Positions 36,560-45,523 are shown, counted from the stretch's first letter. The stretch: 64,000 nucleotides of DNA from Bradyrhizobium sp. S69 (GCF_009766005.1 NZ_LMUK01000041.1:1-64000); one strand, 5' to 3'. Notes: a model not told the origin generated them from the sequence alone. Translations and numbers: made by a program.

Positions 36560-37213
36560 ATGAAGCCTCAGGACCGCATCCTCGATGCCGCGACGCTGGT
36601 ATTTTTGCGCCACGGCTTCCGCCGCTCGTCGATCGAGCAGGCCGCGGAGACGGCCGGGCTGACGCGGCAGGCGCTCTATCACCATTTCAAATCCAAGGAA
36701 GCGCTGTTCCGGGCCGTGATCGAACGAGCCTACAAGGCAGCACTGGCCGCCGGAACCGCCGCGGCCGAGGCTGCGGAGGCGGCCGACGGCAGGCTTGTCG
36801 ATATCATCCTCGCCGAGGTCGGCGGCCGGCTCACGCATCTCATTACCGCCTTCGAGGGCTCGCCCCATGTCGAGGAGTTGCTTTCCGAGCATCTGCTCCA
36901 GGCACGCGACCTCTACCAGCAATATGCCGCACTCTATTTGGCGCGGGTTGCGGCGACGATCGAAAGGGTCTGCCGCAAGCAGCACCTGGCGATGCGCGAA
37001 GGCATGACGCCGCGCGAACTTGCGCGCTGCGTCGAGATGGCGATCAACGGCGCCAAGTCGATGAACCCGGCGATGCAGCCCTTGAAGGGCTTTCTCGCCG
37101 ACCTCGACACCATGGTGCGAACGCTGGTGGCCGGCGCCGTTGCGCCGGCGCCACGCCCTTCAAAACCGAAAGCCACGAAGAAGTCCATCCGCAAACCTGG
37201 AGATCGCAAATGA
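36560..37213 (+). CDS. TetR family transcriptional regulator
   Basis: A 217-residue TetR regulator. The N-terminal HTH is clear: RILDAATLVFLRHGFRRSS, then IEQAAETAGLTRQALYHHFKSKEALF. The C-terminal ligand domain is alanine rich with a basic tail (KPKATKKSIRKPG). The ATG at 36560 is chosen because it directly opens the HTH; the upstream frame is not protein-like. The stop overlaps the ATG of the molybdenum hydroxylase gene (ATGA), so the regulator is coupled to the enzyme it probably controls. Confidence 0.92.
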   Translation: MKPQDRILDAATLVFLRHGFRRSSIEQAAETAGLTRQALYHHFKSKEALFRAVIERAYKAALAAGTAAAEAAEAADGRLVDIILAEVGGRLTHLITAFEGSPHVEELLSEHLLQARDLYQQYAALYLARVAATIERVCRKQHLAMREGMTPRELARCVEMAINGAKSMNPAMQPLKGFLADLDTMVRTLVAGAVAPAPRPSKPKATKKSIRKPGDRK

Positions 37214-39900
37214 GCAGCATGACGATCAACGGCCGCATTGCTCCCCTCCCCGACCATCCCGAAGCGCTTCTCATCGACGTCATCAGGGATGACCTCGATC
37301 TCACCGGGACCAAGCTGGTTTGCGGCGCCGGCGTCTGCGGTGCCTGCACCGTGCTGGTGGATGGCGCCCCTGTCGTGAGCTGCCTGATGCCGGCACGTGC
37401 CGCGGCCGGCAAGTCGGTGACGACGATCGAAGGCGTCGGCACAACCGACCTGCATCCGGTGCAGAAAGCCTTCATGGCGCACGACGCCCTGCAATGCGGA
37501 TTCTGCACGCCGGGTTTTGTCGTCGAGGCTGTGGCCTTCCACGATCGCTGGCGCGCGACGAAAGGAACGGCCGTGCCGTCGCGCGAGGAGATCGGCGCGG
37601 CGCTGTCAGGACATCTGTGCCGCTGCGGCGCCTATGACGGAATTTTTCGCGCGGTCGCCGCGGCCTGCTCCGGCCAGTTCGACGGCGACCATTTCGCCTC
37701 GCCGCGCGTCGAGGCGCGGGCCAAGGTCACGGGGTCGGCGAAATACACCGTCGACATCCGCCACGACGGACAGCTCGAAGGCGTCATCCTGCGCTCGCAG
37801 CTCGCGCATGCGCGGACCGTCGAGCTGGACCTTGCGCCGGCGCGGGCGGTGCCCGGCGTCGCGGCCGTGATCTCCCTGCTCGGCGATGACCGTATGGTGC
37901 GCTTTGTCGGCCAGCCGATCGCCGCCGTCGCCGCCAAAGACCGCAGAATAGCGCTGGCGGCGATTGCCGCGATTCGGATCTCGAGCGAACGCCTGCCGTC
38001 GGTGATCGGGCTCGATGCGGCGCGCAGGCCCGATGCGCCGGTCGTGTTCGAGAAAGCCAATCGGAAGAAGGCCGGCAACGTTTCCGAAGGCCCCGGGGGA
38101 CCGGCGTCGTGGAACGGCAATATCAGGGGTCCGTCTTCGCCGTTCTCGCAGAAGGCCAAGAAGGCGCGCGGCTGGATTGCCGATGCGCGCGCTGCGCAAA
38201 ACCCGCTGCTGGTCGAGGAAACGTTCCGCACCGCCACGCAACAGCATGCCTGTCTCGAACCGCACGCGACCGTCGCCCGCTTCGATGGCGATCGGCTGAC
38301 GGTGCATGTCTCGACGCAGGCGGTGTTCCACGTGATGGAGCTTTTGGCAAAACGCTACAAGCTCGCCCACGACAAGATCCGCGTCATCGCCGAGCATGTC
38401 GGCGGCGGTTTCGGCTCCAAAGGCGCACTTGGCATCGAGACGACGGCGGCGATCGATCTCGCGCGCGAGGCCAAGGCACCGGTCCGCATCGCCTATGACC
38501 GGCATGAGGAGCTTTCCGTCACCGGCTATCGGCCGGCGGCGGAGCTCAAGATCGCGCTGCTGCCGTCGGCGCAAGGCGACCTCAAAGCGCTTTCGCTTAC
38601 CGCCCACGCCGACACCGGCGCCGCCACCAATTCGACGCTCGCAGCCCTTGCCCGCTTGATCTATCCGGCGGAAGCCAAAGACCTGGTCGATTTCGACGTC
38701 ATCAGCAATCTGCCGCCCGGCGCACCGTTCCGCGGCCCCGGCGGCCCGCCGATGGCGTTCGCGCTGGAACAGGCGATCGACGAGGCGGCGCTGCGCATGA
38801 AGATCGATCCGATCGCGTTGCGTAAACGCTGGGACCCCGACCGCAATCGCCAGCGACTGTATGATTGGGCGTCGTCGCTCGACGTCTGGCGCAACGCTGC
38901 GCGGACGGCGCCGCAAACCGGGCGCTATCGTCGCGGCGTCGGCGTCGCAAGCGGATACTGGCTCTATCTCTGGCAGCCCGGGGTGAAGATCGAGCTTGCC
39001 GTCAAGGGTGGGCGCATCATCGCGAGCACGGCGACGCAGGACATCGGGCAAGGCAGCCGCACCGTGATCGCCAATACGGTGGCGCGCGAATTCGGGCTCG
39101 AGCCCGACGACATCGAGGTACGGATCGGCGATTCCGGTTTGCCCGAAGGACCAGGTGCCGGCGGCAGCCGCTCCACCGCGTCCGTGGTGCCGCCGATCCT
39201 GCTAGCCGTGCAGAAGCTCAAGACCGCGATCGAGCAACAAGCGCAGCGCGCGCCGGTCGTGGGATCGAACGCACCATGGAGGGAGCTGATCGCGGCGGCG
39301 CCCGATCTTGTCGTAGCCGCCGAACGGCCGGAGGACGGCAAGCCCACGGAGCCGGGCTTGCGGTCGCCGCTGCGGGACGTCGGCTTCATGGGCATCGTGT
39401 TCGGCTGGATGATGCGGCAATTCGCCAACATCGCGGTCGGCGCCGGTGTGCCCAGTTCGGTGCAGGTGATCGAGGTCGAAGTCGACACCTGGCTCGGGCA
39501 TGTACGCGTGCTCAGCGTTCATACCGGCATTGCGGTCGGCAAGATCGCAGCGCCCGCATTGGCCCGCAGCCAGGCCACCGGCTCCGTGATCCAGGGCCTC
39601 GGCTACGCGCTTTACGAAGCGCGCGAGACCGATCCACGCACCGGCGACGTGCTGAGCGCGGGAATGGAGGACTACCGCATCCCCGGCATCGCCGACACGC
39701 CGGAGTTCGAGGTCCACTTCGACGAAGGCGGCTTCGATCATGTGCTCGGCGGCAGCGTCGGGATCGGCGAGGTCGCCACCGTGCCGACCTCGCCCGCCCT
39801 CGCCAATGCGATCCGCAACGCCACCGGTATCAGGTTCACCGAGATTCCGATCAGGCCGGACCGCCTGATCGCCGCGCTCAAAGCAAGGATCGCCGCATGA
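37210..39900 (+). CDS. Molybdenum hydroxylase, fused 2Fe-2S and molybdopterin subunits
   Basis: An 896-residue xanthine dehydrogenase-family protein. Residues 1-160 are the iron-sulfur part: plant-ferredoxin-type Cys38, Cys43, Cys46 and Cys58, and the second cluster Cys96, Cys99, Cys137 and Cys139. The rest is the molybdopterin-binding subunit, with ARAKVTGSAKYT, HVGGGFGSKG, FRGPGG and the catalytic Glu854 in GIGEVATVP. In most relatives these are separate genes (paoA and paoC type). There is no signal peptide, so it is cytosolic. Coupled to the TetR gene and to the FAD subunit gene. The substrate, perhaps an aldehyde or N-heterocycle, is unknown. Confidence 0.92.
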   Translation: MSSMTINGRIAPLPDHPEALLIDVIRDDLDLTGTKLVCGAGVCGACTVLVDGAPVVSCLMPARAAAGKSVTTIEGVGTTDLHPVQKAFMAHDALQCGFCTPGFVVEAVAFHDRWRATKGTAVPSREEIGAALSGHLCRCGAYDGIFRAVAAACSGQFDGDHFASPRVEARAKVTGSAKYTVDIRHDGQLEGVILRSQLAHARTVELDLAPARAVPGVAAVISLLGDDRMVRFVGQPIAAVAAKDRRIALAAIAAIRISSERLPSVIGLDAARRPDAPVVFEKANRKKAGNVSEGPGGPASWNGNIRGPSSPFSQKAKKARGWIADARAAQNPLLVEETFRTATQQHACLEPHATVARFDGDRLTVHVSTQAVFHVMELLAKRYKLAHDKIRVIAEHVGGGFGSKGALGIETTAAIDLAREAKAPVRIAYDRHEELSVTGYRPAAELKIALLPSAQGDLKALSLTAHADTGAATNSTLAALARLIYPAEAKDLVDFDVISNLPPGAPFRGPGGPPMAFALEQAIDEAALRMKIDPIALRKRWDPDRNRQRLYDWASSLDVWRNAARTAPQTGRYRRGVGVASGYWLYLWQPGVKIELAVKGGRIIASTATQDIGQGSRTVIANTVAREFGLEPDDIEVRIGDSGLPEGPGAGGSRSTASVVPPILLAVQKLKTAIEQQAQRAPVVGSNAPWRELIAAAPDLVVAAERPEDGKPTEPGLRSPLRDVGFMGIVFGWMMRQFANIAVGAGVPSSVQVIEVEVDTWLGHVRVLSVHTGIAVGKIAAPALARSQATGSVIQGLGYALYEARETDPRTGDVLSAGMEDYRIPGIADTPEFEVHFDEGGFDHVLGGSVGIGEVATVPTSPALANAIRNATGIRFTEIPIRPDRLIAALKARIAA

Positions 39901-40820
39901 CATCCGCCATCAGCATCCCGGCTCCGCCAGCCGAATTCCGCGCCGCCGGCACCGACCTTTCCGAACGGCGGCGCAGCGGTCTCTCGCAGGGGCCGTTGAT
40001 CGATATCGCGGCAACACCGAATGCTGCCGGAATCGAATGGGACGCCAACGGCACAGCCCGGATCGGCGCGCTGACGACCATCGAGACGATGGCGATCGAT
40101 CTCCGCCTCGCCGCCGCCTATCCAGGCGTCGCGGCGTCGGCGCAGGAACTTGCCACGCCACAAATCCGTCATCTCGCCACGCTCGGCGGCAACATCGCGC
40201 AGCGCTCGCGCTGCTGGTATTTCCGCAATCCGCACATCGACTGCCTGAAGAAAGGCGGATCGGATTGTCCGTCGCGCGATGGCAATCATCTGTACGGCGT
40301 GGCCTTCGACCTCGGCCCCTGCGTCGCCCCGCATCCCTCGACCATGGCTGCGGCCTTGCTGGCCTATGACGCCGAGATCACCACCAACCAGCGAAGCGGG
40401 CTGATGATTGACGAAGTGCTGGGTGACGGCTCCGATGGTGCCGCCGACCACGCCCTCGCACCGGGCGAGATGATCGAACGGATCGCATTGCCGCCGCCGC
40501 TCCGCGGCGAGCGCGCGCTCTACAAGCGCGCCATCAGCCGCAGCTACGCCGAATGGCCGCTGGCTGAAGTCTGCGCCCGCGCGGTGATCACCGACGGCGC
40601 GTTCCGGTTCGTCCGCATCACCGCCGGCGGCGTCGCCCCGGTGCCGTTGCGGCTGTCGGCATCCGAAACCATCCTGCAAGACGCCCCCGCCAGCGCCGCG
40701 ATCATCGCCGAGGCCGCGAGGCAAGCCAGCAAGGGCGCCAATCCGTTGCCGATGACGGCCTACAAGCTCGATCTGCTGAGTGGGCTGGTGCGCGACCTGC
40801 TGGAGCGGCTCGCGGCGTAG
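39897..40820 (+). CDS. Molybdenum hydroxylase FAD-binding subunit with probable 4Fe-4S cluster
   Basis: A 307-residue CO dehydrogenase/xanthine dehydrogenase-type FAD subunit, partner of the fused subunit just upstream (ATGA overlap). FAD-binding features include the AAGTDL stretch and ATPQIRHLATLGGNIAQRS. An insertion with Cys106, Cys116, Cys124 and Cys142 matches the extra 4Fe-4S loop of PaoB and 4-hydroxybenzoyl-CoA reductase beta. The N-terminus is shorter than usual: the AGGTDL-like motif starts at residue 16 rather than about 40. This completes an electron chain Mo, 2Fe-2S, 4Fe-4S and FAD. Confidence 0.9.
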   Translation: MTSAISIPAPPAEFRAAGTDLSERRRSGLSQGPLIDIAATPNAAGIEWDANGTARIGALTTIETMAIDLRLAAAYPGVAASAQELATPQIRHLATLGGNIAQRSRCWYFRNPHIDCLKKGGSDCPSRDGNHLYGVAFDLGPCVAPHPSTMAAALLAYDAEITTNQRSGLMIDEVLGDGSDGAADHALAPGEMIERIALPPPLRGERALYKRAISRSYAEWPLAEVCARAVITDGAFRFVRITAGGVAPVPLRLSASETILQDAPASAAIIAEAARQASKGANPLPMTAYKLDLLSGLVRDLLERLAA

Positions 40821-40829
40821 GCCGCAGTC

Positions 40830-41111
40830 CTAGCTCATCAGCGTCACACCGACGAAATCACCTTCACGCCAGATCAGGCGGCAGCGGCGGACGCTGCGGA
40901 AATTGTCAAAGGACACGTCGAAGTCGAGCGGGACCATGTTGAGGCCGTTGAGCCGGATGCCGGCGCCATGGTTGGTGATGTCGCGCACGCAGCAGCCATG
41001 GACGCCGCGCTGTCCGGTAAAGAACAGCAGCGCTTGCCGGTTGATGATGGTGCGCCCGATCGCGCGTCGTTCAACCGGGCCCTGGCTCAGGATTTCGTAA
41101 AGCGTCAGCAT
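40830..41111 (-). CDS. PilZ domain protein
   Basis: A 93-residue single-domain PilZ-like protein. The pattern ERRAIGR, then DITNHGAGIRL, resembles RxxxR and (D/N)xSxxG c-di-GMP-binding motifs, with Asn replacing Ser in the second (DITNHG). It is convergent with the FAD subunit gene. It could bind c-di-GMP, but the altered second motif leaves this open. Confidence 0.75.
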   Translation of the reverse strand: MLTLYEILSQGPVERRAIGRTIINRQALLFFTGQRGVHGCCVRDITNHGAGIRLNGLNMVPLDFDVSFDNFRSVRRCRLIWREGDFVGVTLMS

Positions 41112-41183
41112 CTAGTCACTCTTGCACTCTTGATTTCGAAGATGGCGGATGACGCGGCCGCCAGGTTCCGCGATGGCCTGCGT

Positions 41184-41387
41184 TCAGGTCGGCTCGTCGA
41201 ATTCGACGTAACGCTTGTAGATCCAGTGCCGGCCATTATGCCGACGCAACACGACGCCGTGCAGCAGTTTTCCGGTGATCGACCGGCGCGGGATAATAAC
41301 GCGCCAGAGATGCCAGGTCCCGGTCCAGGCCGGGCTTTTCCAGTGTTTTACATTGTTGGAGTTGGCGCTGTTGTGCGACGTGCTCAT
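41184..41387 (-). CDS. Small conserved hypothetical protein
   Basis: A 67-residue basic, Trp-rich protein (KHWKSPAWTGTWHLWRVIIPRRSITGKLLHG then a C-terminal IYKRYVEFDEPT). No domain recognised. The ATG at 41387 (MSTSHNS) is chosen; an in-frame ATG 5 codons upstream is possible. It lies 16 bp downstream of another tiny gene on the same strand. Confidence 0.6.
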   Translation of the reverse strand: MSTSHNSANSNNVKHWKSPAWTGTWHLWRVIIPRRSITGKLLHGVVLRRHNGRHWIYKRYVEFDEPT

Positions 41388-41403
41388 GTTGGCGAGGCCC
41401 ACG

Positions 41404-41511
41404 CTAAAAACCGACCAGCGCGAGGCCGACGAACGCGATGACAGACAACGGAACGCCGACGCCGATCGCGGCCATCGCGTACAAAAAAATCCTCAAGACC
41501 AGTTTTGGCAT
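41404..41511 (-). CDS. Very small membrane protein
   Basis: A 35-codon frame giving a single hydrophobic helix (FLYAMAAIGVGVPLSVIAFV) after a basic start MPKLVLR. A longer frame exists, but its extension is not hydrophobic and looks non-coding. Similar mini membrane proteins are common in Bradyrhizobium. Support is modest: composition, start position and the adjacent small gene. Confidence 0.45.
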   Translation of the reverse strand: MPKLVLRIFLYAMAAIGVGVPLSVIAFVGLALVGF

Positions 41512-41692
41512 GGCGGACCTCGACAAAGCGGAACAAGCAGGCGCCATCGCCGAGCCAAATTCTATCGAAACTGGGCCAGGACAAGTTCGCTGCCTCGACG
41601 GCACGCTTATCCGTTTTGGCAACCGTCGCAACGACACTCACGCGTTAAGCTTGACATTGCCGCGCGGGCGCCGCGTTCGCCAACCGCTTCGC

Positions 41693-41722
41693 TTGAGCCG
41701 CAGCGGCGCGCGGTGGTATAAG
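41693..41722 (+). promoter_or_regulatory. Possible promoter of the SDR gene
   Basis: TTGAGC (41693-41698) and TATAAG (41717-41722) with an 18-bp spacer, about 100 bp before the SDR start codon. The 313-bp stretch from 41512 to 41824 contains no gene. Confidence 0.5.
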
Positions 41723-41824
41723 AGGATGTGTTCTATCCGCAGAAAATCGAAAAATTTTGCGGCAACGCCAACCGACCGAAAACGCTAACCGACCGAATGA
41801 GAGTCGAAGCAAAGGGAATGAAAC

Positions 41825-42595
41825 ATGACGGGAATACTTGACGGAAAAGTCGCGCTGGTGACCGGCGGCGCCTCGGGAATCGGGCGCGCGACCGCAGTCG
41901 CAATGGCCCGCGAGGGCGCCCGCATGGCGGTCGCCGACCGCGGCGAGGACAGTGCTGCCGCGACCGTCGCGCTGATCAACGCGGCCGGCGGCCAGGCGAT
42001 TGCGATCGGCGGCGACGTCACCCGCGAAGCCGATGTCGCCGCGATGGTGGCGCGCACGGTCGCAGCCTTCGGGCGGCTCGATTGCGCCTTCAACAATGCG
42101 GGCATCGCGCCCGGCGCCGTCGGCCCGGGCGGTCAGCGCGTCCATGAACTGAGCCAGGACTCATTCGACAGGATGCTCGCGGTGAATCTCACCGGCGTGT
42201 TTTTGTGCCTGAAACACGAGATCGCGCAGATGCTGGCGCAAGGAGGTGGCGGCGCCATCGTCAACACCGCCTCGATCGCCGGCCTGATCGGCCTGCGCAC
42301 CTCGTCGCATTATGTGGCGGCCAAGCATGGCGTGGTCGGCCTGACCAAATCCGCCGCGATGGAATATGCGCCGGATGGCATCCGGGTGAACTGCGTCAAT
42401 CCCGGCTATATCACCACGCCGATGACCAAGGAGGCCGTGGAAACCCGTGGGCCCGAGATCCTGGCGAAAGTTCCGATGGGCCGCATGGGCACACCTGAAG
42501 AGATCGCCGAAGCCGTGGTGTGGATGTGCTCCGACAAGGCCTCATTCATGACGGGCGCCGCGCAAGTGGTCGATGGCGGGTATTACGCGGCGTGA
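41825..42595 (+). CDS. Short-chain dehydrogenase/reductase
   Basis: A 256-residue classical SDR. The NAD(P)-binding motif is TGGASGIG (residues 13-20), NNAG follows in the middle, and the catalytic Tyr and Lys are in HYVAAKHG. The C-terminal part has the GRMGTPEEIAEAVVWMCSDKASFMTGA segment typical of glucose/ribitol-type SDRs. It has an AAGGGA site. Substrate unknown. Confidence 0.92.
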   Translation: MTGILDGKVALVTGGASGIGRATAVAMAREGARMAVADRGEDSAAATVALINAAGGQAIAIGGDVTREADVAAMVARTVAAFGRLDCAFNNAGIAPGAVGPGGQRVHELSQDSFDRMLAVNLTGVFLCLKHEIAQMLAQGGGGAIVNTASIAGLIGLRTSSHYVAAKHGVVGLTKSAAMEYAPDGIRVNCVNPGYITTPMTKEAVETRGPEILAKVPMGRMGTPEEIAEAVVWMCSDKASFMTGAAQVVDGGYYAA

Positions 42596-42640
42596 GGCGC
42601 GCGGGGTGAGATTGGATTAGATTAACCGCGCGCGCTTCTC

Positions 42641-42667
42641 TTCACCTCTCCCAAAGGGAGAGGTGAA
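42641..42667. repeat. Short CTCTCCC/GGGAGAG hairpin
   Basis: TTCACCTCTCCC and GGGAGAGGTGAA pair perfectly around AAA. Located in the 218-bp gap after the SDR gene, where it may work as a terminator. It is the simplest form of the element seen elaborated at 51.7 and 57.5 kb. Confidence 0.75.
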
Positions 42668-42813
42668 GGGAGATCGCGGCCGATTCGATCAATAATGATC
42701 CTGCTCCAGAGGTGCGCAGATCATGCAAGCCGAGCCACGCACCTAGCCAGCCGGGCAGTAGCGGCGTTTGCCGGGGTCCCGCACATTGCGGGAATGCAAC
42801 CGGGAGACCATCT

Positions 42814-43692
42814 ATGACCGACATGACCGAAACAGCCCTGAGCGCGCTTTCTCACTCGATCTCCGCCGTCGTCGAACGGACCGCCGGCCACATCGTCTCG
42901 GTGGTGTCACACCATTCGCTGGCTTCGGGTTTCGTGTGGCGGCCCGGCCTGATCGTCACCGCGGAAGAAGCGCTCGCCGAAGAGGGCGAGGTGTTCGTGC
43001 AGCCGCAGGGCGGCGAACGCATCCGCGCCACGCGCGTCGGCCGCGACCATTCCACCGATATTGCGCTGTTGCGGATCGAGCGCGCCGATTTGCCGGCACT
43101 CTCGCTTGCCGGCGTTTATCCCGTGGCGGGCAGCCTTTCGGTCGTGGTCGGCGCCGCCGAGGGCAGCGCCACGGCAACGCTCGGCGTGGTGTCGCGCGCG
43201 GCCGGTCCGTGGCGCAGCATGCGCGGCGGCGATATCGATGCACGGCTGGAGCTCGACGTCGCGTTGCGGCGCGGCGGCCAGGGCGCGGCCGCGCTCGATG
43301 CCCACGGCAACGCGTTCGGCATGGCGGTGCGTGGTCCGCGCCGCACCATCGTAATCCCCGCCAAAACCATCGAGCGCGTCGCCGCCACGCTGGAAAAGCA
43401 CGGGCGGATGCCGCGCGGCTATTTCGGCCTCGGCCTTCAGGCGGTTCGCACCTCCGACCACAAGCCGGCCGCGATGGTGATGAGCGTCGATGCCGACGGG
43501 CCGGCGGCGAAAGCCGGCATACTGCAGGGCGATGTGATCACCGCGATCAACGGCACAGCTGTCGAAGGCGTGCGAAGCCTGCTGCGCGCGCTCGGTCCCG
43601 AAAGCGTCGGAACATCTGTCGAGCTTCTGGTCACGCGCGGCGGCACGACTTCGACCATCGCGGTGTCGATCGGCGAAAGACCCCAGGGATGA
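42814..43692 (+). CDS. HtrA/S1C-like pseudoprotease with PDZ domain
   Basis: A 292-residue protein with a trypsin-like S1C fold and a C-terminal PDZ domain (about residues 195-288). Motif alignment shows the catalytic His position as Glu52 (IVTAEEAL where HtrA has TNNHV). The Asp is kept (Asp82, STDIALLRIE). The Ser position is Gln156 (GGQGAA where HtrA has GNSGG). Two of three triad residues are thus absent, so proteolysis is not expected. No signal peptide is visible. It overlaps the LuxR-like gene by 4 nt (ATGA). It may bind peptides through the PDZ domain and act on its neighbour; that is inference. Confidence 0.85.
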   Translation: MTDMTETALSALSHSISAVVERTAGHIVSVVSHHSLASGFVWRPGLIVTAEEALAEEGEVFVQPQGGERIRATRVGRDHSTDIALLRIERADLPALSLAGVYPVAGSLSVVVGAAEGSATATLGVVSRAAGPWRSMRGGDIDARLELDVALRRGGQGAAALDAHGNAFGMAVRGPRRTIVIPAKTIERVAATLEKHGRMPRGYFGLGLQAVRTSDHKPAAMVMSVDADGPAAKAGILQGDVITAINGTAVEGVRSLLRALGPESVGTSVELLVTRGGTTSTIAVSIGERPQG

Positions 43693-44051
43693 TTGAAGAT
43701 GCCGGCGATCTCGTCATTTCGGTGGAGGTGAACGATGCCGTCATCGCCGAGCGCCTCGCGCGCCTGCTCGGCAACATCAGCGGGATCCGGCTCGCGCGGG
43801 GCAGCGAACCGGCCGACCTCGCAATCGTCCGCCAACCGGCGCCGGAATCCGATCTCGGCCTGACCCCGCGCGAAAAGGACGTGCTGGTGCTGTTGGCCGA
43901 GGGCGCCTCGAACAAGGCGATCGCCAGGCAATTGGGAATTTCGGTGCACACCGCGAAATTCCACGTCGGCTCGCTGTTGGAAAAGTTCGATGCCACCGGG
44001 CGCACCGACGTCGTCGCCCACGCCGCCCGCCTCGGCGTGATCCATTTGTAA
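43689..44051 (+). CDS. Short LuxR-type HTH regulator with truncated receiver
   Basis: A 120-residue DNA-binding protein. Residues 57-120 are a LuxR/NarL HTH (LTPREKDVLVLLAEGASNKAIARQLG then VHTAKFHVGSLLEKF). The first 55 residues resemble only the beginning of a response-regulator receiver and have no clear phospho-acceptor Asp. It is translationally coupled to the HtrA-like pseudoprotease, suggesting a working pair in which the first protein controls the second. Target genes are unknown. Confidence 0.87.
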   Translation: MIEDAGDLVISVEVNDAVIAERLARLLGNISGIRLARGSEPADLAIVRQPAPESDLGLTPREKDVLVLLAEGASNKAIARQLGISVHTAKFHVGSLLEKFDATGRTDVVAHAARLGVIHL

Positions 44052-44061
44052 CCGGCAGCAG

Positions 44062-44116
44062 CTCTTTTGTTTTGACGCGTTTTCTTCGCGCGACCCGTTG
44101 GCTGGAAAACGCTCCC
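44062..44116. repeat. Dispersed repeat family R, copy 2 (reverse)
   Basis: Complement of GAGCGTTTTC...GCGAAGAAAACGCGTCAAAACAAAAGAG. Less similar in its middle than the other copies. It starts 11 bp after the LuxR stop. Confidence 0.8.
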
Positions 44117-44218
44117 GCTTGCTGAAAATGCCGCCATGAGCCATCGTCCGGCTTTGGCACGGGCGCAAACCATCGTATGGAAGGTTTTGCGCGCGCTTTA
44201 AGTTTGGGACTGATCTTG

Positions 44219-45523
44219 ATGCCGATCCATTGCCGTCGAAACCAAATCGCAGCATCGCTGATCGCGGCATTTGCCGCTATAGCGTCCACCGCCTCCGCCC
44301 AGCAGCCGTTCCCGCCTCCACTGAAACCGGTCACCGCCGTACCGCGTCCCGCCGCTCCCGCGAGAAGCGCGGCGGCCTGCCATAACGGCCTCTCGTTCGA
44401 TCGCTTCCTCGCCGAGCTGAAGCAAAAGGCCGTTGCCGCCGGCGTATCGCAACACGCGATCGCGGAGGCTTCGCCAGGGCTGGTGTACGATCAGGGCATC
44501 GTCAATCGCGACCGCGGCCAGCGCGTGTTCGGGCAGGTGTTCACCGCGTTCGCCGGCCGCATGGCCGCACCCTACCGGATGCAGCAGGGCCAGGAGCGGA
44601 TCAGGACCTATCAGGCGGCGTTCGCGCGCGCCGAAAAGGAATATGGCGTGCCGCCAGCGGTGATCGCCGCGTTCTGGGGACTGGAAAGCGATTTCGGCGC
44701 CAACATGGGCGATCTGCCGACGCTGCGCTCGCTGGTGTCGCTGGCCTATGATTGCCGCCGCTCCGAGATGTTCGAGAACGAGACCATCGCCGCGCTGAAG
44801 ATCATCGATCGCGGTGATCTCGAGCCCGACGAGATGGTGGGGTCGTGGGCCGGCGAACTCGGCCAGACGCAATTTCTGCCGACGCATTATTTCACCTACG
44901 CCGTCGATTACGACGGCGACGGCCGTCGTAATTTATTGCGCAGCCCGGCCGACGTGATCGGCTCGACCGCGAACTACATCGCCAACGGGTTGAAATGGCG
45001 GCGCGGCGAGCCGTGGCTGCAGGAAGTCCGCGCGCCCGCGAATTTACCTTGGGACCAGGCGGATCTCACGATCCAGCTGCCGCGTTCGAAATGGACGTCG
45101 TTCGGCGTGACCTATGCGGACGGCAAGCCGCTGCCGAACGACGAGATGCCGGCGTCCTTGCTGCTGCCGATGGGTCGCAACGGCCCGGCGTTTTTGGCCT
45201 ATGCCAATTTCGCGGCCTACACCGAATGGAACAACTCGCTGATCTATTCGACCACCGCGGGCTATCTCGCCAGCCGCATCGCGGGGGCAGCGCCGCTTCG
45301 CAGGCCGGCTGTGGCAGTGGCGCAATTGCCGTTCAACGAATTGCGCGAGTTGCAGCAACTTCTGGTGCGCGCGGGTTTTAACGTCGGCAAGGTCGACGGC
45401 GTGATGGGCCAGCAAAGCCGCAGCGCGGTGAAGGCGATGCAGATCAAGTTTGGCCTGCCGGCGGATTCCTGGCCGACCGCCGAGTTGCTGGCCCGGATGC
45501 GCGGCGGCACCGCGGCGAGGTAG
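44219..45523 (+). CDS. Lytic murein transglycosylase (MltB type)
   Basis: A 434-residue peptidoglycan-cleaving enzyme. A signal sequence ends near ASAQQPF. The SLT_2/GH103 catalytic domain covers about residues 55-345, with the catalytic Glu in FWGLESDFG and the GSWAGELGQTQFLPTHY motif. A C-terminal peptidoglycan-binding domain (about 360-430) contains LQQLLVRAGFNVGKVDGVMG. The ATG at 44219 is preferred; an upstream in-frame ATG at 44177 gives a poorer signal sequence. Periplasmic cell-wall turnover. Confidence 0.93.
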   Translation: MPIHCRRNQIAASLIAAFAAIASTASAQQPFPPPLKPVTAVPRPAAPARSAAACHNGLSFDRFLAELKQKAVAAGVSQHAIAEASPGLVYDQGIVNRDRGQRVFGQVFTAFAGRMAAPYRMQQGQERIRTYQAAFARAEKEYGVPPAVIAAFWGLESDFGANMGDLPTLRSLVSLAYDCRRSEMFENETIAALKIIDRGDLEPDEMVGSWAGELGQTQFLPTHYFTYAVDYDGDGRRNLLRSPADVIGSTANYIANGLKWRRGEPWLQEVRAPANLPWDQADLTIQLPRSKWTSFGVTYADGKPLPNDEMPASLLLPMGRNGPAFLAYANFAAYTEWNNSLIYSTTAGYLASRIAGAAPLRRPAVAVAQLPFNELRELQQLLVRAGFNVGKVDGVMGQQSRSAVKAMQIKFGLPADSWPTAELLARMRGGTAAR

